A stretch of 64,000 nt of DNA from Acidithiobacillus ferrianus (GCF_010378095.1 NZ_WNJL01000034.1:62001-126000); one strand, 5' to 3'; shown: positions 45,639 to 54,923, counted from the stretch's first letter. A program made the numbers and translations. Notes: generated by a model from the letters alone, not told the origin.

Positions 45639-46091
45639 CGCGCTAACGTTAATTCGACTGCACTGACAGTGCAGCGTAACATTCCAAACTGTAGTAACAT
45701 TCCCATATTACCCCGGTCAAAAAGATTATTACTGGCCTATACTAACCGTCCCCGGGCCGCACGGGAAGGTCCGCTCCCGCTATTATACCTGCCACTGAAG
45801 ATAAAGAGCATACCGGGCGGCAGAGAACCTGCGAGACGCCGGGATGATACTTTATTGTCTGGGAAAGTCGTTTGTAATTTTTGACATAATGATCCAGGAT
45901 GAAACTTTTTGCCGCTGAACCTGTGACCCTGCTCGTTTTGCATTGGACCGCCAGGCGCATCCACGGCGACAAGCCATCACCCCCATTCACAATTCTTGAC
46001 ACTTTGTTGCTGGTATCCGCCGGAGCGGCGCGCTAACTTGTCTGCCACGGAAAGGATGCGCCTTTCCCCTGGAATGACGAGGAGCCGAGAA
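45639..46091. other. Gap of about 450 bp holding repeat R2 and the 5' region of the Spy-like gene
   Basis: Apart from R2 (45648-45780) I see no gene. This is the right edge of the AT-richer accessory region; from about 45980 the composition returns to core-like. TTGACA hexamers occur at 45883 and 45996, but no convincing -10 box lies at the right spacing. Confidence 0.4.
45648..45780 (-). repeat. Repeat R2, diverged direct copy of R1
   Basis: Same end sequences and order as R1, with a roughly 10-bp longer middle. It contains the perfect inverted repeat CTGCACTG-A-CAGTGCAG at 45658-45674, next to GTTAATTCGA. It lies 9 bp upstream of the cyclase-like gene, so it may carry that gene's promoter or leader. 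Confidence 0.7.
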
Positions 46092-46634
46092 ATGTTGAAA
46101 TTTAAGCATGCGGTATCCGGATGGCTGGCCGGAACGATGATGCTGGCGGTAATGCCCGCCTTTGCGGCAGGCGCGGAGACCCCGCCCGCTCTGCATGGTG
46201 GTCCCATGGGATCGGGCATGATGCCGGGTCATCCCGGTCCGGGAGGATGGCACCATTGTCTCATGCGCGAGGGCGGCTGGCGCAATGCGCCGGTACCCAT
46301 GCTCATGCCCATGGTTTGGCGACATGCGGTGGACCTCAAACTGACCCCCGCGCAGGAAACGGATCTGCAAAACTGGCGCGCCCGGCAGAAAAAGGTCATG
46401 TCGGCCTGGCGTCACCATCTGCAAGTCCACAACACCGCGCTGCGTGACGCCTTGTTGCGCGGTGCGCCGGGCAGTACCATCGCTCCTCTGCGGAAAGCGG
46501 TCCTCAAGGATCATGCCACGATGCTCGAACATGGCATCCAGCAGGCGCGTTATCTCCACAAGATCCTGACCCCTGCGCAATGGCACCAGATCACCACCCT
46601 CTATAAAGCCAAGGAGGCCAAGCGGGAACACTAG
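46092..46634 (+). CDS. Spy/CpxP-like periplasmic protein
   Basis: 180 residues. A signal peptide (VSGWLAGTMMLAVMPAFAAG) is followed by a Gly/Met/His-rich stretch (GGPMGSGMMPGHPGPGGWHH) that could bind copper or other metals, and then a helical region with two LTPAQ-type motifs (KLTPAQETDLQNWRARQ and ILTPAQWHQITTLYKAKEAKR), the signature of the Spy/CpxP family of envelope-stress chaperones. GAGGAGC precedes the ATG. The response regulator starts 14 bp downstream; the three genes likely form an envelope or metal stress operon. Confidence 0.82.
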   Translation: MLKFKHAVSGWLAGTMMLAVMPAFAAGAETPPALHGGPMGSGMMPGHPGPGGWHHCLMREGGWRNAPVPMLMPMVWRHAVDLKLTPAQETDLQNWRARQKKVMSAWRHHLQVHNTALRDALLRGAPGSTIAPLRKAVLKDHATMLEHGIQQARYLHKILTPAQWHQITTLYKAKEAKREH

Positions 46635-46648
46635 ACAGCGATTACGCC

Positions 46649-47389
46649 ATGGCGGAGGGCGGCAAAATCCTGCTGGTCGATGACGATCCCCGGCTGCGCG
46701 GCATGCTGGTGCGTTACCTGGAGGAGCAGGGTTTTGTCGTCCACGCCGCCGCCTCCGGCGTGCAGATGGATCGCCAGTTGGCGCGGGAATATTATGACCT
46801 GCTCCTGTTGGACATCCTGATGCCGGGCGAAGACGGCTTCAGCATCTGTCGGCGCCTGCGCGCGCAGGAACCGCAGTTGCCCATCGTGATGTTGACCGCT
46901 CGTGGCGACCTGGCCGATCGGGTGCACGGCCTCGACGTCGGGGCGGATGATTATCTCCCCAAACCGTTTGAACCCCGCGAGCTCATCGCCAGGATACGCG
47001 CGGTGCTACGTCGCAGTCAGGAGGTGCGCAGCAGCCATCCTGCGCCGGGATCCCTGGTTTTCGGCCCCTTCCGTCTGGCCCTCGACAGCCGTGACCTGTG
47101 GCGCGGCAATGAGAAAATCTCCCTCACCGACAGCGAATTCGCCATTTTGCACGCCCTGGCCAGCCATCCCTGGCAACCCCTATCGCGGGAGCGTTTGTTG
47201 GCCATGACACATGGCAGCAGGGATGCCACGCCGGGTGCGCGGGGTATCGATGTGTTCATCTCGCGGCTGCGCCGCCTCGTCGAAGAAGACCCGGGCGAAC
47301 CGCGCTACCTTCAGACCGTTTGGGGACGGGGATATGTGCTGGTACCCGATGGCGGGGACGCCACGCCCCGGAAAGAAGGCGGCTTATGA
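46649..47389 (+). CDS. OmpR-family response regulator
   Basis: A 246-residue protein. The receiver domain has acidic pocket VDDDPR, phospho-acceptor Asp55 in LLLLDILMPGEDGF, Thr in MLTARGD and Lys in LPKPFEPREL; the C-terminal winged helix has SLTDSEFAILHALASHPWQPLSRERLL and ISRLRRLVEEDPGEPRYLQTVWGRGYVLVP. It overlaps the kinase gene by 4 bases (ATGA). Target genes probably include the adjacent Spy-like gene, by analogy with CpxRA; this is inference. Confidence 0.94.
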   Translation: MAEGGKILLVDDDPRLRGMLVRYLEEQGFVVHAAASGVQMDRQLAREYYDLLLLDILMPGEDGFSICRRLRAQEPQLPIVMLTARGDLADRVHGLDVGADDYLPKPFEPRELIARIRAVLRRSQEVRSSHPAPGSLVFGPFRLALDSRDLWRGNEKISLTDSEFAILHALASHPWQPLSRERLLAMTHGSRDATPGARGIDVFISRLRRLVEEDPGEPRYLQTVWGRGYVLVPDGGDATPRKEGGL

Positions 47390-48648
47390 AAAAACCCCGC
47401 CCCTGGCCGGATACCCTTTTTACCCGCATGTTCCTCATTATCGCCGGGCTGCTGTTCCTGAGCCAACTGGCGGTATACTGGTTTTTCAATATCTACCAGG
47501 CCAATCCGCAGGCGGAGCGTCTGTCGCGGGACTGGGCGCAGATCCTGACCCTGAGCGAAGCGCTCACCCCGGCGCAGCGTCAGGCGGTCCAACCCGCACT
47601 GATGCGCCAGGGACTCCGGATAGACGCCGCCAGCGCGGTGCACGGCCGGCATCCGCGTTCGCCGGTATTGGCAAACGCCCTGCATCTGTTGCATCGCCTG
47701 GGCTGGCCACAGGCGCAGTTGCGCACGGATGACCGACACGGAATGCTGTGGCTGCAGGCCCGGCCCGACGCCACGCTGGCGCTGGCCATGCCCATGCCGC
47801 GCCCGCCGGGACTGCCATTACCCTGGTTTAAATTGGCCGCTATTCTGTTGCTCTCCTGGCTGGGCGCCTATCTCGCGGTGCGGCAGGTGACCCGGCCCCT
47901 GACCCGTCTCATGCAGGGGGTCGCGCGCCTGCGCGGGGGCGATGACCCGGCGGATCTGCCCGAGGCCGGCCCAGCGGATTTACGTCGCCTCGCGGAGCGG
48001 TTCAACCAGACGCTGCGCGATTTGCAGCGGATGTGGAAAGAACGGGAGATGGTCCTGGTGGGCGTCTCTCACGACCTGCGCACGCCCCTGACCCGAATGC
48101 GGCTCAGCGCGGAATTTTTGCCCGTCGAAGAAGAAGCGCGGGACGAAATTATCGCCAACGTCCAGGAGATGGACAAGGTCATCCACCAATTTCTGGATTA
48201 TGCCCGCAGCGGCGAGCAGGAACCGCTGGTGCCGACGGATCTGGGTCCCTGGCTAAAACGGTTCGTCTTGCGTCAGCACGCGGACGTACGGTGGCACCCC
48301 CCTGCCACCGCCCTGCCGAAGATGCCCATTCAGGAGGTCGGTTTGGCCCGAGCGTTGCAAAACCTCATCGATAACGCCCTGTCGCATGGTGGGGCGCCCG
48401 TGGAAATCAGCGCCGAACGGGTGGCGGACGACCTTCTGATCCGGATCCGCGATCACGGACCGGGTATCGCGGAACAATGCCTGGAAACCATGCGGGCGCC
48501 CTTCGCACAAGCGGGGAAGGGCGGGGGTGTGGGCCTTGGTTTGGCCATCGTCGAGCGGATCGTGGCGTACCACCACGGGCGCTTCACGCTCGCCAACGCG
48601 CCGAGCGGTGGATTGGAGGTCCGCCTAACCCTGCCCCTGACGCATTAG
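47386..48648 (+). CDS. Membrane sensor histidine kinase (EnvZ/CpxA-like)
   Basis: A 420-residue kinase. TM1 is at residues 15-34, a periplasmic loop of about 110 residues follows, TM2 at 147-166, then HAMP (LAVRQVTRPLTRLMQGVARL), the H-box VGVSHDLRTPLTRMRL with His229, N-box QNLIDNALSHGG, G1 IRDHGPGIAEQ and G2 GVGLGLAIVERI. The loop is Ala/Gln-rich with no known sensor fold. It starts at ATG 47386 inside the stop of the regulator gene. Confidence 0.94.
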   Translation: MKKPRPWPDTLFTRMFLIIAGLLFLSQLAVYWFFNIYQANPQAERLSRDWAQILTLSEALTPAQRQAVQPALMRQGLRIDAASAVHGRHPRSPVLANALHLLHRLGWPQAQLRTDDRHGMLWLQARPDATLALAMPMPRPPGLPLPWFKLAAILLLSWLGAYLAVRQVTRPLTRLMQGVARLRGGDDPADLPEAGPADLRRLAERFNQTLRDLQRMWKEREMVLVGVSHDLRTPLTRMRLSAEFLPVEEEARDEIIANVQEMDKVIHQFLDYARSGEQEPLVPTDLGPWLKRFVLRQHADVRWHPPATALPKMPIQEVGLARALQNLIDNALSHGGAPVEISAERVADDLLIRIRDHGPGIAEQCLETMRAPFAQAGKGGGVGLGLAIVERIVAYHHGRFTLANAPSGGLEVRLTLPLTH

Positions 48649-48659
48649 GCGAAGCCGCT

Positions 48660-49001
48660 TCAGGGCTGGTGGGTGGCTGCCGTGGGTGGGCAGAGTTTGC
48701 GCAGATGCGCCACCTCGCGGGGACTGAGATCGTGCCACTTGATGTTGCCACATTGGCCACTGATGGGGCCCTCCAGCGTACCTTCCTGAGAGATCGCCTT
48801 GCCCACCGGAAAATTGGCCACCGATTGCGTGGAAGCGCCGGGCGATACCAGTTGCACGGTGGCGGTCGCTTGCGCGGGTGCTTTGGCCCGCACCTTGGCC
48901 TCCTGGTTCTGCCACCAGAAGAACCACACCACCGCCACGACCAGCGCCACGACCAGCATGATCAACCAGCGCCCAGCATGAGATTGTTTCGCCTCATCCA
49001 T
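48660..49001 (-). CDS. Small membrane-anchored hypothetical protein
   Basis: 113 residues: a short cytoplasmic start, one membrane helix (WLIMLVVALVVAVVWFFWW, about residues 12-30), then a periplasmic tail with two Cys (SGQCGNIKWHDLS and HLRKLCPP). GGAGG lies 8 bp before ATG 49001; a GTG three codons earlier is less well placed. The family is not recognised. It is convergent with the histidine kinase gene and divergent from argH. Confidence 0.6.
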   Translation of the reverse strand: MDEAKQSHAGRWLIMLVVALVVAVVWFFWWQNQEAKVRAKAPAQATATVQLVSPGASTQSVANFPVGKAISQEGTLEGPISGQCGNIKWHDLSPREVAHLRKLCPPTAATHQP

Positions 49002-49144
49002 CCGTTGCACCTCCCGAGCCCATTTGCTTCCCGGACTTTAGCAAGAGCCGAGGGGAATGCCAAAAATCGGGCGAACGGACCGGGAACACTGGCGAACGAG
49101 GTCCCCTTTTCGCTATAGTCGCGGGCAGGACAGGAGGTGTGGGC

Positions 49145-50533
49145 ATGAGTGAAAAATTGTGGGGCGGGCGCTTCGCGGCGGGCACCGACAGTCTGGTCGA
49201 AGCCTTTACGGCATCCATTCAGGTGGACCGCCGCCTGTACGCGGAAGACATCCGTGGCTCCATGGCCCATGCGCGCATGCTGGGCCGGGCGGGCGTGCTG
49301 ACGGAGGCGGAGGTGGAGGCCATCGTCACCGGGCTGGCGCAGGTGCGGCAGGAAATTACCGAAAACCGCCTCCCCTTTGACGATGCCCTCGAAGACATCC
49401 ACATGCACGTCGAATCACGTCTCACCGAGATCATCGGTGACGTCGGCAAGAAGCTCCACACCGGCCGTTCCCGCAACGATCAGGTGGCTACCGACCTGCG
49501 CCTGTATACCCGCGGCTGTCTCGATGATCTCATCCAGGCGCTGCAACATCTGCAAAAGGTCTTCATCGACCTCGCCGAGCGCGAAGTCGAGACCATCCTC
49601 CCCGGCCTGACTCACCTGCAGGTCGCCCAACCGGTCAGTTTTGGCCACCACTGCATGGCCTACGTGGAGATGTTTCACCGCGATACCCAGCGGCTGCTCG
49701 ATGCGCGGCGGCGGGTGAATGTGCTGCCCCTGGGCGCGGCGGCGCTGGCGGGGACCACCTTCCCTATCGACCGCTGGGATGTGGCGCGCCAGCTCGGCTT
49801 TGAGGCCGTCGCCGAAAACAGCCTCGATGCCGTCTCCGACCGCGACTTTGTGATGGAAGTGCTCTCGAACCTGGCCATCCTCGCCGTTCACCTCTCGCGG
49901 CTGTCGGAAGAGCTGATCCTGTGGATGTCGGCGCCCTTCGGCTTCATTGATCTGCCCGACAGCTTCTGTACCGGCTCCAGCATCATGCCGCAAAAGAAGA
50001 ACCCGGATGTCGCGGAAATCATTCGCGGCAAGAGCGGGCGGGTGATCGGCGATCTCGTCGCCATCCTCGTCCTCATGAAGGGCCAGCCCCTCGCCTATAA
50101 CCGCGACAATCAGGAAGACAAGGAAACCCTTTTCGACGCCCTCGACCAGATGCGCGCCAGCGTGGAGATCATGGGCCGGATGCTGCCGGGCCTGCGGACC
50201 CGTCCCGACGTCATGCGCGCGCAGGCGGAACGCGGCTTTGCCACCGCCACCGATCTGGCCGATTATCTGGTGCGCCAGGGTCTGCCCTTCCGTGATGCGC
50301 ATGCCGTGGTCGGTCGTGCCGTGCGCCTGGCCCAGGAACGCAACATCGGTCTGGAAGCCATGCCACTGGCGGAGTTGCAGGACTTGTCACCACGCATTGG
50401 CCAGGAGATCTACGCGCTACTGACGCTGGAAGGCGCTCTGGCCGCGCGGGACCATTTGGGCGGCACCGCGCCCCGGCAGGTGCAAGCCGCCATCCTGTGC
50501 GCCCGTGAACGCTTGCGGCGGGAGGCCCTGTGA
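49145..50533 (+). CDS. argH: Argininosuccinate lyase
   Basis: A 462-residue enzyme of the fumarase/aspartase superfamily, the last step of arginine synthesis. Seen: MSEKLWGGRF, HTGRSRNDQVATDLRLY, LTHLQVAQPVSFGHHCMAY, and the signature GSSIMPQKKNPDVAEIIRGK with the mobile catalytic Ser loop. GGAGGTG precedes ATG 49145. The stop overlaps the next gene (GTGA). Confidence 0.96.
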   Translation: MSEKLWGGRFAAGTDSLVEAFTASIQVDRRLYAEDIRGSMAHARMLGRAGVLTEAEVEAIVTGLAQVRQEITENRLPFDDALEDIHMHVESRLTEIIGDVGKKLHTGRSRNDQVATDLRLYTRGCLDDLIQALQHLQKVFIDLAEREVETILPGLTHLQVAQPVSFGHHCMAYVEMFHRDTQRLLDARRRVNVLPLGAAALAGTTFPIDRWDVARQLGFEAVAENSLDAVSDRDFVMEVLSNLAILAVHLSRLSEELILWMSAPFGFIDLPDSFCTGSSIMPQKKNPDVAEIIRGKSGRVIGDLVAILVLMKGQPLAYNRDNQEDKETLFDALDQMRASVEIMGRMLPGLRTRPDVMRAQAERGFATATDLADYLVRQGLPFRDAHAVVGRAVRLAQERNIGLEAMPLAELQDLSPRIGQEIYALLTLEGALAARDHLGGTAPRQVQAAILCARERLRREAL

Positions 50534-50679
50534 ACCGCGCCCGCACCCTCTTTCTTCTCCTGCTGCTCGGCCTCGCGCTGGGCGGCTGCGGCCGGAAGAC
50601 GCCCCTGACGCTGCCACCGGCCCATAGCGCCACCCCCGCTGCGCCCACGGCCCCTGTCCAGAGCTCTTCGGCCCCATGA
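50530..50679 (+). CDS. lptM: LptM-like (YifL) small lipoprotein
   Basis: A 49-residue lipoprotein starting at GTG 50530, which overlaps the argH stop, and ending inside the lysA start (ATGA). It has an Arg pair, a Leu-rich signal and lipobox LGGC (Cys20), followed by GRKTPLTLPP, matching the CGxKGPLxLP motif of YifL/LptM proteins that help assemble the LptDE lipopolysaccharide translocon. The rest is a short Ala/Pro/Ser tail. The place before lysA is the classic one for this gene. It is easily missed because of size. Confidence 0.85.
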   Translation: MNRARTLFLLLLLGLALGGCGRKTPLTLPPAHSATPAAPTAPVQSSSAP

Positions 50680-51920
50680 ATACATTTCACTACCGCGATC
50701 ACACCTTGTACGCTGAAGACCTCCCCTTGCAGGAAATAGCGGAGCATTACGGCACCCCTTGCTATGTCTACTCCGAAGCGGCGTTGCGCGAGCGCTACCG
50801 CGCTTTCAGCGCCGCTCTCGGCGCGCGCACGCAGGTCTGCTATGCGGTCAAGGCCAACAGTAATCTCAGCATTCTGCGGACGTTTGCGGAGATGGGCGCG
50901 GGTTTCGATATCGTTTCCGGCGGTGAACTGGCGCGGGTGCTGCGGGCGGGCGGTGATGTGGGCAAGATCGTCTTCTCCGGGGTCGGCAAATCCAGCGCGG
51001 AAATTCGCGCGGCGCTCGACGCTGGCCTCTCCTGCCTCAATGTCGAGTCCGCCGCCGAGCTCTGGCGTATTGCGGATATCGCGGCCGACCTGGGCAAACG
51101 CGCGCCCATCGCCCTACGGGTCAACCCCGATGTGGACCCCGGCACCCACCGCTACATCGCCACGGGGCTGAAAGAGAGCAAGTTCGGCATCCCCATGGAC
51201 CAGGCCCGCGATTTATACCTGCAGGCGGCGCAGCACCCCGCGCTGGAGATCAAAGGTATTGCCTGCCATATCGGCTCTCAGTTACTGGATCTGGCCCCCC
51301 TGGGGGAAGCGGCGACACGGGTACGCGGACTGTACACAGACCTGGCCACCAGCGGCATTGTGCTGGAGCACCTGGATCTGGGCGGCGGCGTCGGTATCCG
51401 CTATCACGACGAAACGCCTCCCAACCCTGCCGACTACGCATGGACCCTGAACCAGGCCCTGCAAGGCGTGTCGGCGCGTCGGGTGGTGGAACTGGGCCGC
51501 GCCCTGGTAGGGAATGCCGGCGTGCTGCTGACCAAGGTAGAGTATCTCAAAGCGCAGGGCGGCAAGTCGTTCTGCGTGGTGGATGCGGCCATGAATGACC
51601 TGTTGCGCCCTGCGCTTTACGAGGCCTGGCATGACATCCTGCCCCTGCGCCAAAGCGCCGAAACCGGGCACGCCATGGACATCGTCGGCCCGATCTGCGA
51701 GAGCGGGGATTACTTCGCCAAGAACCGTCCCATCGTGGCCCAGGCGGGTGACTTGCTCGCCATCATGAGCACCGGGGCCTATGGCTTCGTCATGAGCAGC
51801 AACTACAACAGCCGTCCCCGTCCCCCCGAGGTGCTCGTTCGTGGCCACCGGCACCACCTCGTCCGCCGTCGCGAGACCTTCGAGGACCAGTGGGCTCTGG
51901 AGGAAGAACCGGGTCACTAG
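50676..51920 (+). CDS. lysA: Diaminopimelate decarboxylase
   Basis: A 414-residue PLP enzyme of the alanine-racemase fold making lysine. Seen: [13 protein letters not shown] with the PLP Lys, [58 protein letters not shown] with the active-site Cys, and the end [14 protein letters not shown]. Coupled to lptM by a 4-base overlap. In other genomes dapF commonly follows; here it does not. Confidence 0.96.
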   Translation: MNTFHYRDHTLYAEDLPLQEIAEHYGTPCYVYSEAALRERYRAFSAALGARTQVCYAVKANSNLSILRTFAEMGAGFDIVSGGELARVLRAGGDVGKIVFSGVGKSSAEIRAALDAGLSCLNVESAAELWRIADIAADLGKRAPIALRVNPDVDPGTHRYIATGLKESKFGIPMDQARDLYLQAAQHPALEIKGIACHIGSQLLDLAPLGEAATRVRGLYTDLATSGIVLEHLDLGGGVGIRYHDETPPNPADYAWTLNQALQGVSARRVVELGRALVGNAGVLLTKVEYLKAQGGKSFCVVDAAMNDLLRPALYEAWHDILPLRQSAETGHAMDIVGPICESGDYFAKNRPIVAQAGDLLAIMSTGAYGFVMSSNYNSRPRPPEVLVRGHRHHLVRRRETFEDQWALEEEPGH

Positions 51921-52075
51921 GAGCTCCGGGAAGCTCTCCGGACGGCGCGTCTGCCAAACCTCTCGCCATCTGCTATCCTCAAGACAGTGGTTCAGGGACT
52001 TCCGCCGTGGGCTGGACCGTTCGGAGAGGGCCGCGGCGCTTGGTCCATCGCCCGCTCACCTGTGAGGAGACCATC

Positions 52076-52624
52076 ATGGCAGAGATGAAAATCTTCAGTA
52101 CCGGCATCGATCCTAGTGACTGGATTCCCAGACGTTTTACCCAACCCGGCGACGGACGCACACCGCCCATTTTCTGGCAGCATTTACCGCCCGACACGAA
52201 GAGTCTGGTTCTCCTGATGGAGCATCGTGAGGCGGAAGCCGGCCGCAAGGTCCGGTGGCTGCTCTACGATATGCCGCCGGCCGCCGAGGGAATCCACGAA
52301 GGTGGCCCATTACCCGAAGGGACCAAACCAGGGCGCAATGATTTCGGGACGATCGCCTATCGTCCACCGGAGGCGAACGCCAATCATCAACTCCAGCACT
52401 ACGACTTCATTCTGATGGCGACCGACTTGCCCACCCTCGGACTCGCCGAAGGCGCCAACTGGGAGTCGGTTAAAGGGCGACTGCGCACGGAGGATCACCG
52501 CGACGAACTCGCGCCCCCTCCCGCCGGCGACCCGCGCGGTCGTGAATTCCACCCCTTGGGCCACATCATCGACCACGCGGAGTTTTCGGGACATTTCGCG
52601 CTGGATACGGATAAGCGCGTTTGA
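52076..52624 (+). CDS. PEBP-family protein (YbhB/YbcL-like)
   Basis: A 182-residue protein of the phosphatidylethanolamine-binding family. Seen: IPRRFTQPGDGRTPPIFWQHLPPDTKSLVLLMEH, then NDFGTIAYRPPEANANHQLQHYDFILMATD, corresponding to the ligand-pocket DP.. and GPxPP..xHxYxF motifs in altered form. The role in bacteria is unclear. The ATG at 52076 is preceded by GAGGAGACC. It is followed 58 bp downstream by the persulfide dioxygenase gene on the same strand. Confidence 0.8.
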   Translation: MAEMKIFSTGIDPSDWIPRRFTQPGDGRTPPIFWQHLPPDTKSLVLLMEHREAEAGRKVRWLLYDMPPAAEGIHEGGPLPEGTKPGRNDFGTIAYRPPEANANHQLQHYDFILMATDLPTLGLAEGANWESVKGRLRTEDHRDELAPPPAGDPRGREFHPLGHIIDHAEFSGHFALDTDKRV

Positions 52625-52682
52625 CGTAACGCTTTCCGCTGCATGGGCGCGCGCCTGGGTCTGAATTTGAGGAAGATGCGAT

Positions 52683-53432
52683 ATGCTCTTTCGTCAGCTC
52701 TTTGACGAGGAATCCTTCACCTATACCTATCTTTTCGGTTGTGCCGAGACGGGGCAGGCAGTGCTGCTGGACCCGGTGCTGGAAACCATGGACCGGGATC
52801 TGCGGGTTTTACAGGCACTGAATCTGCGGCTGGCGTACACCCTGGAAACACACATCCACGCCGACCATGTCACCAGTGCGCGCAAGCTCAAGGCACAGAC
52901 GGGCAGCCGGATCGCGGGGCCGGCGATGGACGCATTGCCGTGCATCGATTTCGGGGTCGCCGAAGACCGCCCGTTGACGGTGGGTACCATCACCTTGCGT
53001 CCACTGTTCACGCCCGGCCACACCGACACGCACCACAGCTATCTCCTGACGGAAGGCGACACGCAGCGGGTGTTCACCGGCGACGCGCTGCTGATCGACG
53101 GCTGCGGGCGCACGGATTTCCAGAACGGCGACAGCGTCACGCTGTATCGGTCCGTTCATGAGAAGCTCTTTGCTTTGCCAAACGAAACGCTGATCTATCC
53201 AGCCCACGATTATCAACAGCGACACGTATCCTCCATCGCCCAGGAGAAGGCGAGGAACCCGCGTTTAGGGGGCAAAAGCATGGGCGAATTTCAGGAGATC
53301 ATGGCCAATCTCAAGCTACCCTATCCCAAGAAAATGGGCTACGCCGTCCCCGCCAATCAGGACTGCGGCAAATGCCCCGCGGATCTGCCAGAGACGATAC
53401 GGCGTTTGTGCGATCCCTCGTTGCAGGGGTAA
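52683..53432 (+). CDS. Persulfide (sulfur) dioxygenase, ETHE1-like
   Basis: A 249-residue metallo-beta-lactamase-fold iron enzyme. Iron ligands are visible: THIHADH (His57, His59, Asp61, His62), His113 in TPGHTDTHHS, Asp134 in FTGDALLIDGCGRTDFQ and His175 in YPAHDYQQR. The DGCGRTDFQ phrase is characteristic of ETHE1/SDO proteins, which oxidise glutathione persulfide to sulfite with O2. In acidophilic sulfur oxidisers such enzymes act on reduced sulfur in the cytoplasm. It could protect from, or feed on, sulfane sulfur. Confidence 0.9.
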   Translation: MLFRQLFDEESFTYTYLFGCAETGQAVLLDPVLETMDRDLRVLQALNLRLAYTLETHIHADHVTSARKLKAQTGSRIAGPAMDALPCIDFGVAEDRPLTVGTITLRPLFTPGHTDTHHSYLLTEGDTQRVFTGDALLIDGCGRTDFQNGDSVTLYRSVHEKLFALPNETLIYPAHDYQQRHVSSIAQEKARNPRLGGKSMGEFQEIMANLKLPYPKKMGYAVPANQDCGKCPADLPETIRRLCDPSLQG

Positions 53433-53549
53433 GGGGCGTTCACCTCCGGGGAACCGACCATGTTCGTGCAAAACCGCCGACTTGGTCTATATGTGCCCCC
53501 GCTCCCCCTACTCACAGCGTCTCACCAAGACGACACGAAGGTAACCCTG

Positions 53550-54869
53550 ATGAATTTTGCACATAAGTACTCCCGCCCAGCCATGGCGCTGGCGGTAGCG
53601 ACGCTCGCGGCGTCCCCCTTGGCGCATGCGGCGAACTGGTTCGCGCTGCAGGGGATATCTCCGCCCAAGGCCTCTCATTTCGGGGTGTCCGGATTCATTG
53701 AGCCGAGCCTATATGCACAACCGGGGCGCAAAGATCGCTTCGAGAAAAATCATGTGCCGAATATCAACCTGATCGCACCCAACTTTACCCACAGCACCGC
53801 CGTCAGTATTTTGCGCGCCAGAATCATGCTGCGCGGCAATATCAATCCTGATATCTCCTACCTGCTGGGCGGAGAGTTCGGCAGCAACGGGATTACCAAG
53901 GTGCGCGGTGCCTATCAACCCGGACTCATTGACGGGCATGTAACCTTCAGCTACCTCCCCGGGGCCAGGATAGAAGTGGGCCTCATTCGCGCGCCCAGCG
54001 CAGAGGGTGCCCTGCGTGGCTACATGACCTACAACTTTGTGTTGCCCTCCGCCGTGATCGGACAACTGATGCAGCAAACCATGTATTCTTCCGGCGTGCC
54101 CTATGACAAAAACATCAACGCCTATCTCATCAGCAGTCAAGAAAGCCTGGGCGCCAACGGCTTCCGTTATCCTGGCGTGATGCTCTTCGATTGGTTTCGC
54201 CACGGTCCCTGGGAGTTTTCTTATGGCGCCATGGTGGGCCTGTTCGGTACGGTGGCCGCCGGCAACCGGTCCAGCAGCCCCCTGTATGCCGTGCGCCTGC
54301 AGGAATCTTATATCCTAGGGGGTAAAGGCGCATTCCGCAGCGATGTGCAGGCCGGCATCTGGTATCAGCACGCCCGCCCGGATTTGGCCGGACAGGGTTA
54401 CAGCATGACCCGCTACGGGGTGGACGTTCAGTATCTTCAGGGCTATATGCATCAGTGGGGTCGTCAATTCCGCTTCCAGTACATTCGCGGCTCCGGGTGG
54501 ATAACCGCGGCATCCGCCTTCAGTCATGCACCGGATCTGCCGGCGCCGTTGACCAAGACCCAGCTCTATCCCGGCGGTCAGAACCAGGCCAGCGGCTACA
54601 TGTTGGAAGCGGGGCTGTTCCTCACCCGGCACATAGAAGCGGATTTGCGCTACGATTACTACGACCGTCTGCCCAACAACGCCGCACAGCAGCGTATCTT
54701 CAAAACCTGGGCCGTCGGACTGCAGTACCACTTCACGCCGCTGACCAAGATCTTCGGGGGATATTACTTCCGGACTCTGGGTGTCCCCCATCAACCGAAC
54801 GCCGCCGCCAACAGCATATCGAGCGTCGTGGACAACGTCTTCGCCATGCAGGCGATGATAGCCTTTTGA
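53550..54869 (+). CDS. Outer-membrane porin-like protein
   Basis: A 439-residue protein. The signal peptide ends at HAAN (about residue 27). The mature part is a long run of amphipathic strands, for example ARIEVGLIRAPSAEGALRGYMTYNFVLPSA, HIEADLRYDYYDRL, TWAVGLQYHFTPLTKIFGGYYFRT, ending in MQAMIAF with terminal Phe for Bam recognition. It resembles phosphate-selective porin O/P-type or DcaP-like barrels. ATG 53550 is chosen so the signal peptide is N-terminal. It lies 117 bp after the dioxygenase gene, perhaps in the same unit. Confidence 0.78.
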   Translation: MNFAHKYSRPAMALAVATLAASPLAHAANWFALQGISPPKASHFGVSGFIEPSLYAQPGRKDRFEKNHVPNINLIAPNFTHSTAVSILRARIMLRGNINPDISYLLGGEFGSNGITKVRGAYQPGLIDGHVTFSYLPGARIEVGLIRAPSAEGALRGYMTYNFVLPSAVIGQLMQQTMYSSGVPYDKNINAYLISSQESLGANGFRYPGVMLFDWFRHGPWEFSYGAMVGLFGTVAAGNRSSSPLYAVRLQESYILGGKGAFRSDVQAGIWYQHARPDLAGQGYSMTRYGVDVQYLQGYMHQWGRQFRFQYIRGSGWITAASAFSHAPDLPAPLTKTQLYPGGQNQASGYMLEAGLFLTRHIEADLRYDYYDRLPNNAAQQRIFKTWAVGLQYHFTPLTKIFGGYYFRTLGVPHQPNAAANSISSVVDNVFAMQAMIAF

Positions 54870-54923
54870 CGCTTCGCGGTGCCTGGACGACGACAAGGCG
54901 GCCGTCATCGCCCCGGGGGCGGC

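Noticed and set aside
44479..45780. R1 and R2 as integron attC sites behind gene cassettes
   Set aside because: The repeats flank single genes in cassette-like fashion and R2 is followed by GTTAG close to a start codon, but I cannot find a proper GTTRRRY/RYYYAAC pair with matching L boxes in both copies, and there is no integron integrase in the window.
51921..51950. TCCGG/CCGGA hairpin after lysA as a terminator
   Set aside because: The stem is only 5 bp and no T-run follows, so it is not supported.
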